Source: Streptomyces olindensis (GTDB lineage Bacteria; Actinomycetota; Actinomycetes; Streptomycetales; Streptomycetaceae). Taken from it: 64,000 bases of DNA. A model generated the notes under the pieces. That model made no database searches. It saw only the letters and a program-made list of their open reading frames with translations, and was not told where the DNA came from. How positions within the stretch are numbered: position 1 is the first letter of the stretch; every line of letters starts with the position of its first letter. Positions 19,732 to 28,489 of this stretch are shown here, piece by piece. The position numbers were made by a program, and so were the translations under genes. The stretch is from contig JJOH01000018.1 in NCBI GenBank assembly GCA_000696115.1, positions 62,001 to 126,000 on the forward strand. The letters run 5' to 3'.

Positions 19732-21353
19732 GTCAGTGCCCCGATGGCCATGGGCACGCCCCTCGGCACGCCGGTGCGCAGCTGGAGCGCGAGTGCGACG
19801 TCCGTCGCGTCGGGCCGGTCGTGGCCCACCAGATCGGCCACGGTCCAGGCCACGCGCAGGACGCGATCGAGTCCGCGGGCGGTCAGGACGCCCCGCTCCA
19901 GGTTCCGCTCGGCCTCGTCCATCGCGCCGGAGGCGGCGTACCAGCGGCTGCGCAGCTCGCGGCCGGGCACCTCGCTGTTCGTCCGCCAGGGAGTGGCCGC
20001 CAGGCGCTCCGCAGCCCGTTCCCGGGCCGCCCGGACCCGGTCGGCGACCGTCGCGGTGGACTCGCCGCGGGCGCCGCAGGCAGTCAGCTCGGTGCGGGTG
20101 ACGCGGTCCACCTCGACGCGCAGGTCGACGCGGTCGAGCAGCGGCCCGGAGAGCCTGGCCTGGTATCGGCGGATCGCCGAGGGCGGGCACTCGCAGAGGT
20201 CGTCCCGCTGGGAGAACCGGCCGCACGGGCAGGGGTTGGCCGCGAGCACCATCAGGAACTTCGCCGGGAAGCGCACGACTCCCGCGCTGCGCGCGATCAC
20301 CACGTGGCCCGCCTCCAGCGGCTGGCGCAGCGCGTCCAGGGCCTGGCTGTTGAATTCCGGCGTTTCGTCCAGGAACAACACGCCGCGATGGGACAGCGAC
20401 ACCGCGCCGGGCCGCGCGACGCCGGGGCCGCCGCCGACGAGTGCCTGCATGGTGGCCGAGTGGTGCGGGGCGCAGTACGGGGCGACGTCGATCAACGGCT
20501 TGCCGGGTGGCAGCAGGCCCGCCACGGAGTGGACCGCGGTGACCTCCAGCGGCTCCTGCCGGCCGAGCCGGGGCAGGATGGTGGGCAGCCGCTCCGCGAG
20601 CATCGTCTTGCCGGCCCCGGGCGGCCCCTCCAGGAAGAGGTGGTGCCCGCCCGCCGCAGCCACCTCCACCGCCGTGCGCGCCGACAGCTGTCCCACGACG
20701 TCCGCCAGGTCGTGGCCGTGGTCGTGCTGGGCGGCGCCGACGCTGTGCATGCCGGTGGCCGCGCCCGCGCCCGGCACGCGCAGACCGGCGAGGAGTGGAT
20801 CCGGGCGTCCCAGCTCGTCCTGCTCCTCGTCGGGCACGGGTTCGTCGGCCAGGATGGCGATCAACTGCCGCAGGCTGCGGACGCCGAGGACGGAGACCCC
20901 GGGTACGAGGGACGCCTCGGCGGCCGCGCACTCCGGCACCACCACCTGCTCATACCCCGCGTCCGCCGCCGCCAGCACCGCCGGCAGCACCCCCCGCACC
21001 GGTCGCACCCGTCCGTCCAGCCCCAGTTCGCCGATCATCACGATGTCGGCGAGGACCCGCGGGTCGATGCGTTCCGCCGCGCCGAGGACCGCCGCCGCGA
21101 CGGCCAGGTCGAAGCCGCTGCCGGACTTCGGTACGGAGGCCGGGCTCAGGCCCACCGTGAGCTTCTTCTGCGGCCAGGCCGCTCCCGAGTTGACGACCGC
21201 GGCGCGCACCCGGTCGCGGCTCTCCGTGAGGCTCTTGTCGGGCAGCCCCACCAGCGTGAACGCCGCCACGCCCGGTTCGAGGTCGGCCTGCACCTCGACG
21301 ACCACGCCCTCGACGCCCACCAGCGCCACCGAACACGTACGGGCGAATGCCAT
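19728..21353 (-). CDS. comM: ComM/YifB-family Mg-chelatase-like AAA+ ATPase
   Basis: 541 residues: an N-terminal ChlI/Lon-protease-like domain (AFTLVGLPDKSLTESRDRVRAA), then an AAA+ core with Walker A GPPGAGKTMLAERLP and Walker B GVLFLDETPEF. A Zn-like Cys cluster (NPCPCGRF...CEC) follows, and then a C-terminal Mg_chelatase_C domain. In Vibrio, ComM is a helicase that promotes branch migration during natural transformation. It is coupled to dprA (overlap of 4 bases) and abuts yraN (overlap of 1 base). Confidence 0.93.
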   Translation of the reverse strand: MAFARTCSVALVGVEGVVVEVQADLEPGVAAFTLVGLPDKSLTESRDRVRAAVVNSGAAWPQKKLTVGLSPASVPKSGSGFDLAVAAAVLGAAERIDPRVLADIVMIGELGLDGRVRPVRGVLPAVLAAADAGYEQVVVPECAAAEASLVPGVSVLGVRSLRQLIAILADEPVPDEEQDELGRPDPLLAGLRVPGAGAATGMHSVGAAQHDHGHDLADVVGQLSARTAVEVAAAGGHHLFLEGPPGAGKTMLAERLPTILPRLGRQEPLEVTAVHSVAGLLPPGKPLIDVAPYCAPHHSATMQALVGGGPGVARPGAVSLSHRGVLFLDETPEFNSQALDALRQPLEAGHVVIARSAGVVRFPAKFLMVLAANPCPCGRFSQRDDLCECPPSAIRRYQARLSGPLLDRVDLRVEVDRVTRTELTACGARGESTATVADRVRAARERAAERLAATPWRTNSEVPGRELRSRWYAASGAMDEAERNLERGVLTARGLDRVLRVAWTVADLVGHDRPDATDVALALQLRTGVPRGVPMAIGALT

Positions 21354-21715
21354 CAGGCCACCCCCCGCACGTGCTCGACCACGGCCGCGCCGCGGGCGGG
21401 CAGCAGGACCCCGACGACGTCGATGCGGACCCCGCCGGGCGGTGCGCCCCCGTGGGTCTGGATCCACCGCTCGGCGAGGTCCCGCAGCCGGTCCGCCTTC
21501 TGCGGGGTCACGGCCGCCATCGGATGCTCGAAGGGACCTTCCCTGCGGGTCTTCACCTCGCAGACGACCAGGACGTCCCCGTCCCGGGCCACGATGTCGA
21601 TCTCACCCTTCCGGCCCGAGCGCCAGTTGCGCTCCAGGACCGTCAGGCCCGCCTCCGCCAGCCGCCTGGCCGCCAGGCTCTCTCCGTACCTGCCCATCGC
21701 ACTGCGTGCGTTCAT
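21353..21715 (-). CDS. yraN: YraN/UPF0102 nuclease-fold protein
   Basis: 120 residues of the UPF0102 family, a small restriction-endonuclease-like fold. ERNWRSGRKGEIDIVARDGDVLVVCEVKTR carries the Glu-Asp...Glu-x-Lys pattern typical of that fold. The biochemical role is not established. The ATG at 21715 is preferred over one ten codons upstream because GGAGGTGG lies about 8 bases before it. It is the first gene of the yraN-comM-dprA operon. Confidence 0.9.
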   Translation of the reverse strand: MNARSAMGRYGESLAARRLAEAGLTVLERNWRSGRKGEIDIVARDGDVLVVCEVKTRREGPFEHPMAAVTPQKADRLRDLAERWIQTHGGAPPGGVRIDVVGVLLPARGAAVVEHVRGVA

Positions 21716-21822
21716 GTCGGCACCACCTCCGGCGCCAACGATCACGCAGCCGCGACCGAGAAGTGGATCTTGGTGGACAGCTCAGCGGTTGTGGACAACC
21801 CGGTCACCCGCCGGGGTGAACG

Positions 21823-22131
21823 TCACCCGCTCGGCAGCTCCAGGTCGCTCTTGTTCAGCTCCTCAATGTTCACGTCCTTGAACGTGAGGACCCGGACCTG
21901 CTTCACGAACCGCGCCGGCCGATACATGTCCCACACCCAGGCATCGGCCATGGACACCTCGAAGAACACCTCACCCTGGACCGAGTGCACCTGCATCTCG
22001 TAGTCGTTGGTCAGGTAGAAACGCCGCTCGGTCTCGATCACGTATTTGAACAGACCGACGACATCGCGGTACTCCCGGTAGAGCTTCAGCTCCATCTCGG
22101 TCTCGTACTTCTCGAGGTCCTCGGCGCTCAT
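21823..22131 (-). CDS. DUF2469 family protein
   Basis: 102 residues starting MSAEDLEKYETEMELKLYRE, the signature N-terminus of the highly conserved actinobacterial DUF2469 family. Many aromatic residues (VWDMYRPARFVKQVRV) and an acidic N-terminus are notable; no motif suggests catalysis. Its position beside yraN and rnhB-like neighbourhoods is conserved in actinobacteria. The function is unknown. Confidence 0.9.
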   Translation of the reverse strand: MSAEDLEKYETEMELKLYREYRDVVGLFKYVIETERRFYLTNDYEMQVHSVQGEVFFEVSMADAWVWDMYRPARFVKQVRVLTFKDVNIEELNKSDLELPSG

Positions 22132-22187
22132 GGCATGTTCCCCTTCAGCCGTGCGATCCCACCATTGTGCGCCAGTCCCGTGAGCCC

Positions 22188-22712
22188 CTAGACGATTTCC
22201 GGGTCAAGGATCACGGGCCTGGCCGGGGGACCTTCGTCGAGCAGCGTGCGCAGCAGCCCGGCGAGTCTGGTCGGATACACCGTCTCATGTGCCCGGGTCA
22301 GTTCCGGACAGGTCCACCAGCGCGCTCCGGCGACGCTGCGCCGTTCCAGCTCGGTCAGCCCGGCGGCGGCGACCGCCGTACGGTCCGTACGAGCCAGGTA
22401 GTACCACTCGTCCTGGTCCCAGCGGCGGCCCGCGAACGGGAACGAGCACACCCGCCGCCACAGCACCGGGCCGAGCTCGACCTCGGTGATGCCCGTCTCC
22501 TCGGCGAGTTCCCGCAGGGCGGCCTCTTCACGGGTCTCGTCGCCCTCCACGCCGCCGCCGGGGGTGAACCACCAGTCGTCGGCCGGATCGTCCGGCTCGT
22601 GCCCGTGCAGCAGCAGGATGCGGTCCTGCGGGTCGAGCAGCACGACCCGGGCGACCTTGCGCAGTCCGCCCTCGTAGCCGTCCTGGCCCGCGTCCACGGC
22701 CTCAGCGGACAC
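22188..22712 (-). CDS. Nudix hydrolase
   Basis: A 174-residue phosphohydrolase. The Nudix box is complete: GGGVEGDETREEAALRELAEETGI, with all four Glu ligands of the GX5EX7REUXEEXGU pattern. The WWFTPGGG lead-in resembles the nucleoside diphosphate/NTP pyrophosphatase group. The substrate is not determined. The start overlaps the last codons of sipZ by 11 bases, so it is probably part of the signal-peptidase transcript. Confidence 0.9.
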   Translation of the reverse strand: MSAEAVDAGQDGYEGGLRKVARVVLLDPQDRILLLHGHEPDDPADDWWFTPGGGVEGDETREEAALRELAEETGITEVELGPVLWRRVCSFPFAGRRWDQDEWYYLARTDRTAVAAAGLTELERRSVAGARWWTCPELTRAHETVYPTRLAGLLRTLLDEGPPARPVILDPEIV

Positions 22713-23481
22713 CCGCGGGCTCCGCGTTCGACCGCCGCGCCCGGGCCGCGTCCGCGCGCTTGGCGATCGGGCCGTAGGCGCCGCCGCCCAGGACGAGCAC
22801 GGCGCCGGCGATGATCAGGGCGGTGATCGTGCGCAGCGGTCCGGGCGAGGAGAGGGCGCCGAGCGGTTCGAAGCCGGTGGGGCGCTCCAGCATGCCCTTC
22901 ATGGGCCAGACGACGGCGTCCACGCGCGCGTCCACGGCGGAGCGGGCCACCGTGCCGCTGGCGGCGTCGGTCAGGTGGGCGGTGGAGTCGACGGAGTTGC
23001 CGCGCTCGTCGCCGAGCAGGAACAGCCGGCCCTTGGGGACGGTCACGGTCGGGAAGTTGCTCATCTCGGCCGGTGTGCCCTCGGGCAGGTACGTCTCGTC
23101 GATCTCCTTGCCGTTGACCTTGAGCTTGCCGTCCTGGCAGCAGGAGACCGTGTCGCCGCCGATGGCGACCACGCGCTTGACCATGGGCGCGTTCGCCCAG
23201 GTCGCGTCCTTGAAGACGACGACGTCGCCGCGGCGCACGTCGGCGCCGTCGACCCGCTGCGCCAGGATCCGGTCGCCCGCGTCGATCGTCGGCGTCATCG
23301 AGCTGGTGGGCACGGTGTACGGCCGGTAGACCACCGCTCCCCAGGCGAACCCGCCGAGGAACAGCACGAGGCCCAGCGCGACGGCCAGCCCGGACAAGCG
23401 CTGTCCGGTCCGGCTGCCCACCGGGCCCGTGCCTGTGCCGCCGCCGCGCGGGGCCGTGTGCGTCCTGCTCTCGCCACCCAT
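22702..23481 (-). CDS. sipZ: Type I signal peptidase SipZ
   Basis: A 259-residue membrane serine protease that removes signal peptides from secreted preproteins. After an N-terminal membrane anchor (LSGLAVALGLVLFLGGFAWG) come the catalytic Ser in VPTSSM and the general-base Lys in MVKRVVAIGGD. GDERGNSVDS forms the last conserved box. A second hydrophobic helix near the C-terminus (TITALIIAGAVLVLGGGAYG) anchors it again. It is the fourth of four consecutive sip genes (sipW-X-Y-Z in S. lividans nomenclature, assigned here by order). Confidence 0.9.
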   Translation of the reverse strand: MGGESRTHTAPRGGGTGTGPVGSRTGQRLSGLAVALGLVLFLGGFAWGAVVYRPYTVPTSSMTPTIDAGDRILAQRVDGADVRRGDVVVFKDATWANAPMVKRVVAIGGDTVSCCQDGKLKVNGKEIDETYLPEGTPAEMSNFPTVTVPKGRLFLLGDERGNSVDSTAHLTDAASGTVARSAVDARVDAVVWPMKGMLERPTGFEPLGALSSPGPLRTITALIIAGAVLVLGGGAYGPIAKRADAARARRSNAEPAGVR

Positions 23482-23594
23482 GGGTCCGCACCCTACCCGG
23501 GGGTACCGGCCGGGGTCAGCAGACGGGTGGGATCACTGCCGACCGAGCGGCGCCGTCTGCTTCCCACCCCGGGTCGCCGCCCTCCTGGGCCGTG

Positions 23595-24557
23595 CTACTG
23601 CTTCCTGCGGCGCCACCACACCACCGGCACCACACCGGCGAGCGCCAGCCCCTGCGGCGCGACCGCCCAGCCCGCTGCGGCCGGCTGGGCGTTCAGACCG
23701 GCCTGGTCGAAGGTGTCCGGCACCGGCAGCGTGTCCCAGCGGTTGATCGGCCAGGCGATGACGATGGCCCGTCCGACGACGTCCTTCACGGGGACCATGC
23801 CGTGGTGCTTGTCGGACTGGTTGTAGCGGGAGTCCCGCGAGTTCTGCCGGTGGTCGCCCATGACCCAGATGTAGCCCTTGGGGACCTTCACCTTGAACTG
23901 GCCGCCCTGGTCGTCGACGCTGCACGGCGTGTTGCCGGCGTAGACGTACGACCGCTCGTCCAGCGCCTTGCCGTTGACCGTCAACGGGCCGGTGCCCTTG
24001 CACTCGATCGTGTCACCGCCGACGCCGATGACGCGCTTGATGAGGTCCTTCTCCTCCGCGGACGGCATGAGGCCGATCCAGCTGAGGAACGTCTGCAGGG
24101 CGTTCGGATCCGTCGTCGGCTCGCCCGCCAGCCAGTTGTCCGGGTCGTGGAAGACGACGACCTCGCCACGCTCGGGCTCGGAGCCGAACCAGGGGGTCAG
24201 CTTGTCGACCAGGACGCGGTCTCCCTGCTGGAGGGTGTTCTGCATCGAGTCGGAGGGGATGGAGAACGCCTGCACCAGGAAGGTCTTGATCAGCAGCGCC
24301 AGTACCAGCGCGATGCCGATCAGGATGGGCAGCTCCTTCCAGAAGGAGCGTGGTTTCTTCGGTGTCCGGGCCGTACCGCCCGGCCCCTGGCCCTCGGCTG
24401 TCGTGTGCTCGCCTGTCACCCTGTCGTCCTCGGCTGCCCCGGAGTCACTCCCGGAGGTCACGGCGCTGTCCGCGGCCGGGACGGCGGATTCCGCGGGGCG
24501 TCCGCGGTGCTCCTCGCCGTCGTGTCCGGACCGTGCGCCAACCGCCACATCCCCCAC
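23595..24557 (-). CDS. sipY: Type I signal peptidase SipY
   Basis: Up to 320 residues. The N-terminal anchor is LPILIGIALVLALLIKTFLVQAF, followed at once by the catalytic Ser in SIPSDSM and the Lys in LIKRVIGVGGD. GDHRQNSRDSRYN is the conserved final box, and a C-terminal helix carries an RRRKQ stop-transfer tail. The first 80 residues before the anchor are hydrophilic. The ATG at 24557 lies 113 bases inside sipX. An in-frame GTG at 24419, with GAGGA upstream, would avoid the overlap and may be the real start. Confidence 0.85.
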   Translation of the reverse strand: MGDVAVGARSGHDGEEHRGRPAESAVPAADSAVTSGSDSGAAEDDRVTGEHTTAEGQGPGGTARTPKKPRSFWKELPILIGIALVLALLIKTFLVQAFSIPSDSMQNTLQQGDRVLVDKLTPWFGSEPERGEVVVFHDPDNWLAGEPTTDPNALQTFLSWIGLMPSAEEKDLIKRVIGVGGDTIECKGTGPLTVNGKALDERSYVYAGNTPCSVDDQGGQFKVKVPKGYIWVMGDHRQNSRDSRYNQSDKHHGMVPVKDVVGRAIVIAWPINRWDTLPVPDTFDQAGLNAQPAAAGWAVAPQGLALAGVVPVVWWRRRKQ

Positions 24558-25536
24558 GCCAACTCCTCACTCTGTGCCGCCGCCTGCCCCATACACGACG
24601 CAGGCCCACCACTCCCATAACGAGCGGGAGTTCCGCAGGGGTCGGGAGCTGGATCGTTCCGTTCGAATCGTCGGAGGCAACCCTATGCGACAGCGGAGGA
24701 GCAGCGGTCGACCCGGTGGCCGAGTCGGACACGGAGGCGTACGTGTTCGGCTCCTCGAGCATGTTCCAGTGGCCGAGGGGCCAGGCGATGACCATGGCAC
24801 GGCCCACGACCTCCTCCTCGGAGACCGTGCCGCCGTAGTCGGTGTCCTGGTGGGCGCGGGAGTCCGCGGAGTTGTTCCGGTGGTCGCCCATCACCCACAG
24901 CCGCCCCGGGGGCACCGTGATGTCGAACTGCGTGTCGGACGGGGCGATGCCGGGGTACAGGTAGTCCTCGTTCAGCGGGATGCCGTTGACGGTCACGCGC
25001 CCTTGCGCGTCACAGCACTTGACGCGGTCGCCGCCGACGCCGACGACCCGCTTGATGAGGTCCTTCTCGTTCTCGGACGGCAGCAGGCCGATGAAGGTGA
25101 GCCCTTCCTTGATCTGCTTGATGACGACGGGGTCGTCCTTCTGCGTGGTGGGCTGCTCGTCCTGGAGCCAGCCGCCGGGGTCCTTGAACACGACGACGTC
25201 CCCGCGCTGCGGCTTCGAGCCGAACCACGGGGTGAGTTTGTCGACCAGGACGCGGTCGCCGATCTGGATCGTCTGCTCCATGGAGCCGGACGGGATGACG
25301 AAGGCCTGGACGAGGAAGGTCTTGAGGACGAGGGCTATCAGGACGGCGACGCCGACGAGGAGGGGTATCTCCTTGACGGCACCGCGCCTGCGGCGCCGCT
25401 TGACCTTCTTCTGGAGTTTGCGCCGCTCGGCGCGCGTACGGCCGCCGGACGGGCTGGCGGCGCGCCGGGCGCCGGTGGGCAGCAGGTTGTCCGCGGGGCT
25501 GGCGGGGACGCCGCGCGGTTTGCCGCGGTTACCCAT
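24445..25536 (-). CDS. sipX: Type I signal peptidase SipX
   Basis: 363 residues. A basic N-terminus and membrane anchor (IPLLVGVAVLIALVLKTFLVQAFVIPSGSM) include the catalytic Ser, and LIKRVVGVGGD carries the catalytic Lys. GDHRNNSADSRAH is the last box. After a short hydrophobic patch (LPLVMGVVGL) there is a tail of about 45 residues rich in Arg and Gly, encoded by DNA that also encodes the SipY N-terminus. Such an overlap is unusual, so the tail could reflect a shifted stop codon. The ATG overlaps the sipW stop by 8 bases. Confidence 0.85.
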   Translation of the reverse strand: MGNRGKPRGVPASPADNLLPTGARRAASPSGGRTRAERRKLQKKVKRRRRRGAVKEIPLLVGVAVLIALVLKTFLVQAFVIPSGSMEQTIQIGDRVLVDKLTPWFGSKPQRGDVVVFKDPGGWLQDEQPTTQKDDPVVIKQIKEGLTFIGLLPSENEKDLIKRVVGVGGDRVKCCDAQGRVTVNGIPLNEDYLYPGIAPSDTQFDITVPPGRLWVMGDHRNNSADSRAHQDTDYGGTVSEEEVVGRAMVIAWPLGHWNMLEEPNTYASVSDSATGSTAAPPLSHRVASDDSNGTIQLPTPAELPLVMGVVGLRRVWGRRRHRVRSWRGGCGGWRTVRTRRRGAPRTPRGIRRPGRGQRRDLRE

Positions 25537-26257
25537 GGGCGCCCGCCTCTCCGGCGGCGGGGGCGGGCACGTGTGCGTAGGCGTCGGGGCGCTGCAGCCG
25601 GGTGGCGTGGCCGAAGGGCCAGACGATCCAGTCGGCGCGGCCGATGACGTCGTCGACCGGGATCATGCCGCCGCCCGGTGAGCCGAGGTGGTTCCGGGAG
25701 TCGCTGGAGCTGCTGCGGTGGTCGCCGAGGACGAACAGGGTGCCGTCGGGCACGACGACGTCGAAGGGCACCGAGGACGGGCTGTCGCCGGGGTACAGGA
25801 AGCCCGACTCGTCGACCGGCCGGCCGTTCACCTGGATCCTCCCCTCCTTGTCGCAGCACACCACGTGGTCTCCCCCCACGCCTACAACGCGCTTGACGTA
25901 GTCCGCGTGCCCGAAGTAGCCGGTCCCGTCGAACACGACGATGTCTCCCCGCTGCGGATCGGCACCGAAACGGTACGCCAACTTATTTACGAGAACCCGG
26001 TCCCCGATCCTCAATGCCTGCTCCATGGATCCGCTGGGGATCTGGAACGGCCGCATCACGAAGGTGCTGAGGAACAGCAGGAACAGCAGGCAGGTCAGCA
26101 GGGTGAGAGTGATCCGGCCGCCCGGGATCCATGCGCTGACACGCGACACCAACGCGAAACGCGACCGGCCCTCCGGCCCTCCCGGGTCCGAGGTCTGCTC
26201 GGAGTCGGAAGGGCGGGAGGAGCGGTCGCGCTCCGTCGGCTGTGCTTCGGTGTCCAT
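25529..26257 (-). CDS. sipW: Type I signal peptidase SipW
   Basis: 242 residues with a hydrophilic N-terminal 50 residues, a single membrane anchor (ITLTLLTCLLFLLFLSTFVM), the catalytic Ser in IPSGSM and the Lys in YVKRVVGVGGD. GDHRSSSSDSRNH is the final box. It lacks a C-terminal helix, unlike SipY and SipZ; from memory SipW is the member without a second anchor in S. lividans. It is the first of the four sip genes and follows rplS by 45 bases, so it may share the ribosomal-protein transcript. Confidence 0.9.
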   Translation of the reverse strand: MDTEAQPTERDRSSRPSDSEQTSDPGGPEGRSRFALVSRVSAWIPGGRITLTLLTCLLFLLFLSTFVMRPFQIPSGSMEQALRIGDRVLVNKLAYRFGADPQRGDIVVFDGTGYFGHADYVKRVVGVGGDHVVCCDKEGRIQVNGRPVDESGFLYPGDSPSSVPFDVVVPDGTLFVLGDHRSSSSDSRNHLGSPGGGMIPVDDVIGRADWIVWPFGHATRLQRPDAYAHVPAPAAGEAGAHG

Positions 26258-26302
26258 CGGAGCCAGATGCTATCCGGCCCCGGTGTGAACCCCGGAGAGC
26301 GC

Positions 26303-26653
26303 TCAGCTCTCGCGCTTCTCCTTGATCTTCGCGGCCTTGCCGCGCAGCTCGCGCAGGTAGTACAGCTTGGCGCGACGGACGTCACCCTTGGTGACGAGCT
26401 CGATCTTCTCCACGATCGGGGTGTGCACCGGGAAGGTGCGCTCGACGCCGACGGAGAAGGAGACCTTGCGGACCGTGAAGGTCTCGCGCACGCCGGAGCC
26501 CTGGCGGCGGATCACGACGCCCTTGAACTGCTGCACACGGGAGCGGTTGCCCTCGATGACGCGGACGTGCACGTTGACCGTGTCGCCCGGGCGGAAGGCG
26601 GGGACGTCGCTGCGCAGCGACGCGGAGTCGACGGTGTCGAGCAGGTGAGACAT
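26303..26653 (-). CDS. rplS: 50S ribosomal protein L19
   Basis: 116 residues. FRPGDTVNVHVRVIEGNRSRVQQFKGVVI and TFTVRKVSFSVGVERTFPVHTP are diagnostic L19 blocks. The ATG at 26653 yields the standard length. L19 sits at the 30S-50S interface. It is the last gene of the rpsP-khpA-rimM-trmD-rplS group and leads into the sip genes. Confidence 0.97.
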   Translation of the reverse strand: MSHLLDTVDSASLRSDVPAFRPGDTVNVHVRVIEGNRSRVQQFKGVVIRRQGSGVRETFTVRKVSFSVGVERTFPVHTPIVEKIELVTKGDVRRAKLYYLRELRGKAAKIKEKRES

Positions 26654-26789
26654 GTCGTCTGCTTTCCTCGCTGATGCCACAGGTCATCAACGGAAACTAG
26701 GTGTTTCGGAATCAGGGCTGTGCGGGTCGGGGCGGGCGTCGTCTCCCCCTGTGGCAGGGGCGCACGCCGGACGGACGCACAACAGCTGG

Positions 26790-27623
26790 CTATTCTTCCA
26801 CGTCGTCGGTCCTGCGCCAAAATCGGCCGTACGGCTCCCCCTCCGGGTCGGGTGCCCAGCCCAGGATGGAGAGCATCTCGCGGTCCTTCTTGTCGAAGGC
26901 CTTGGGGTCGCACCGCTCGATCAGGTCGGGCCGGTGGGCGGTGGTGCGCTTCAGGGCCTCGTCGCGGCGCCAGCGGGCGATCTTCCCGTGGTGGCCGCTG
27001 AGCAGCACGTCGGGGATGTCCCGGCCGCGCCACTCGGGCGGCTTGGTGTAGACGGGGCCCTCCAGCAGGCTCGCCATGGCGCCGGGCGCGAAGGAGTCGT
27101 CCCGGTGGGACTCGGCGTTGCCCAGGACACCCGGCAGCAGCCGCGCCACGGCCTCCGTGACGACGAGGACGGCCGCCTCGCCGCCGGCCAGCACGTAGTC
27201 GCCGATGGACACCTCGTACACCGGCATGCGCGTCGCGTACTCGTCGACGACGCGCCGGTCGATGCCCTCGTAGCGGGCCGGCGTGAAGATCAGCCAGGGG
27301 CGCTCGGAGAGGTGGACGGCGAGTTCCTGGGTGAAGGGGCGTCCGCTGGGGGTGGGCACGATGAGGGCGGGCTCGTGGGAGCCGGTCTCGTAGCCGTCGG
27401 CCAGGACGGAGTCAAGGGCGTCTCCCCAGGGCTCGGTCTTCATGACCATGCCGGGGCCGCCGCCGTAGGGGGTGTCGTCGACGGTGTGGTGGCGGTCGTA
27501 GGTCCAGGAGCGCAGGTCGTGGACGTGGACGTTCAGCTGTCCACGCGCGCGTGCCTTGCCCACGAGGGAGACGTTCAGCGGTTCCAGGTACTCGGGGAAG
27601 ATCGTGACGACGTCGAGGCGCAT
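26790..27623 (-). CDS. trmD: tRNA (guanine37-N1)-methyltransferase
   Basis: A 277-residue SPOUT-class knotted methyltransferase that makes m1G37 in tRNAs. MRLDVVTIFPEYLEPL, the knot sequences YEGIDRRVVDEY and SIGDYVLAGGEAAVLV, and LSGHHGKIARWRRDE are characteristic. The ATG overlaps the rimM stop by one base (TAATG). There is an extra C-terminal stretch compared with E. coli, as in other actinobacteria. Confidence 0.97.
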   Translation of the reverse strand: MRLDVVTIFPEYLEPLNVSLVGKARARGQLNVHVHDLRSWTYDRHHTVDDTPYGGGPGMVMKTEPWGDALDSVLADGYETGSHEPALIVPTPSGRPFTQELAVHLSERPWLIFTPARYEGIDRRVVDEYATRMPVYEVSIGDYVLAGGEAAVLVVTEAVARLLPGVLGNAESHRDDSFAPGAMASLLEGPVYTKPPEWRGRDIPDVLLSGHHGKIARWRRDEALKRTTAHRPDLIERCDPKAFDKKDREMLSILGWAPDPEGEPYGRFWRRTDDVEE

Positions 27624-28165
27624 TACGACTCTTCCCGGCTGGACGCGATCTCGGCGCGGTCGTCGATCAGGCCGGGAGGCGGGGTGATGACGGCCCTCTG
27701 CTCCTCCAGGTCGATCTCGGTGACGATCTCCTCGACGAAGGGGATCAGCACCTCGCTGCCGTCGGGGCGCTCCACGATGAACAGGTCCTGGGTGGGCAGG
27801 TGCGAGATCTCCGTGATCCGCCCGACCTCGGTGCCGTCCGCGGTGACCACGTCGAGGTCGATGAGCTGGTGGTCGTAGTACTCGTCCTCGCCCTCGGGCA
27901 GTTCGTCCGGGTCGACGTCGGCGATCAGGAGGGTGTTGCGCAGGGCCTCGGCGCCGTTGCGGTCGCTGACGCCCTCGAAGCGCAGCAGGAGACGGCCGCT
28001 GTGGACGCGGCCCGTCTCGATGGTGAGCGGTCCCGCGGAGGCGGGATCGGTGGCGAGTACGGCACCGGGGGCGAGCCTCAGTTCCGGCTCGTCCGTACGG
28101 ACCTCGACGGTGACCTCACCCTTGATGCCATGGGCACGGCCGATCCGTGCGACTACCAGCTGCAC
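27623..28165 (-). CDS. rimM: Ribosome maturation factor RimM
   Basis: 180 residues: an N-terminal RimM beta-barrel (VARIGRAHGIKGEVTVEVRTDEP) and a C-terminal PRC-like barrel (LIDLDVVTADGTEVGRITEI...VEIVTEIDLEEQRAVITPPPGL). It assists 30S head assembly by binding S19. Located between the KH protein and trmD, the standard order. Confidence 0.95.
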   Translation of the reverse strand: MQLVVARIGRAHGIKGEVTVEVRTDEPELRLAPGAVLATDPASAGPLTIETGRVHSGRLLLRFEGVSDRNGAEALRNTLLIADVDPDELPEGEDEYYDHQLIDLDVVTADGTEVGRITEISHLPTQDLFIVERPDGSEVLIPFVEEIVTEIDLEEQRAVITPPPGLIDDRAEIASSREES

Positions 28166-28247
28166 GTGTCCAATCTCCTGTCATACGACTGCGGGCCGGG
28201 GACGGCCCAGTGGCCCTCCCCGGCCCGAGCCGGTTGCGCGATAAGCG

Positions 28248-28487
28248 TCAGCGGACGTGGTCCACGTCGACGAGGTCGACGCGGACTCCGCGACCGCCGA
28301 TGGCGCCCACGACGGTGCGCAGGGCGCGTGCGGTGCGGCCGTTGCGGCCGATCACCTTGCCGAGGTCGTCCGGGTGGACCCGGACCTCGAGCACTCGCCC
28401 GCGACGCAGGTTGCGCGAGGCGACCTGCACATCGTCAGGGTTGTCGACGATGCCCTTCACGAGGTGCTCGAGAGCCTCCTCGAGCAT
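28248..28487 (-). CDS. khpA: KH-domain RNA-binding protein
   Basis: 79 residues comprising a single KH domain with the GKVIGRNGRTARALRT loop. It is the KhpA/YlqC family, RNA chaperones found between rpsP and rimM in Gram-positive bacteria. Spacing from rpsP is two bases, which indicates one transcript. Confidence 0.93.
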   Translation of the reverse strand: MLEEALEHLVKGIVDNPDDVQVASRNLRRGRVLEVRVHPDDLGKVIGRNGRTARALRTVVGAIGGRGVRVDLVDVDHVR

Positions 28488-28489
28488 GC

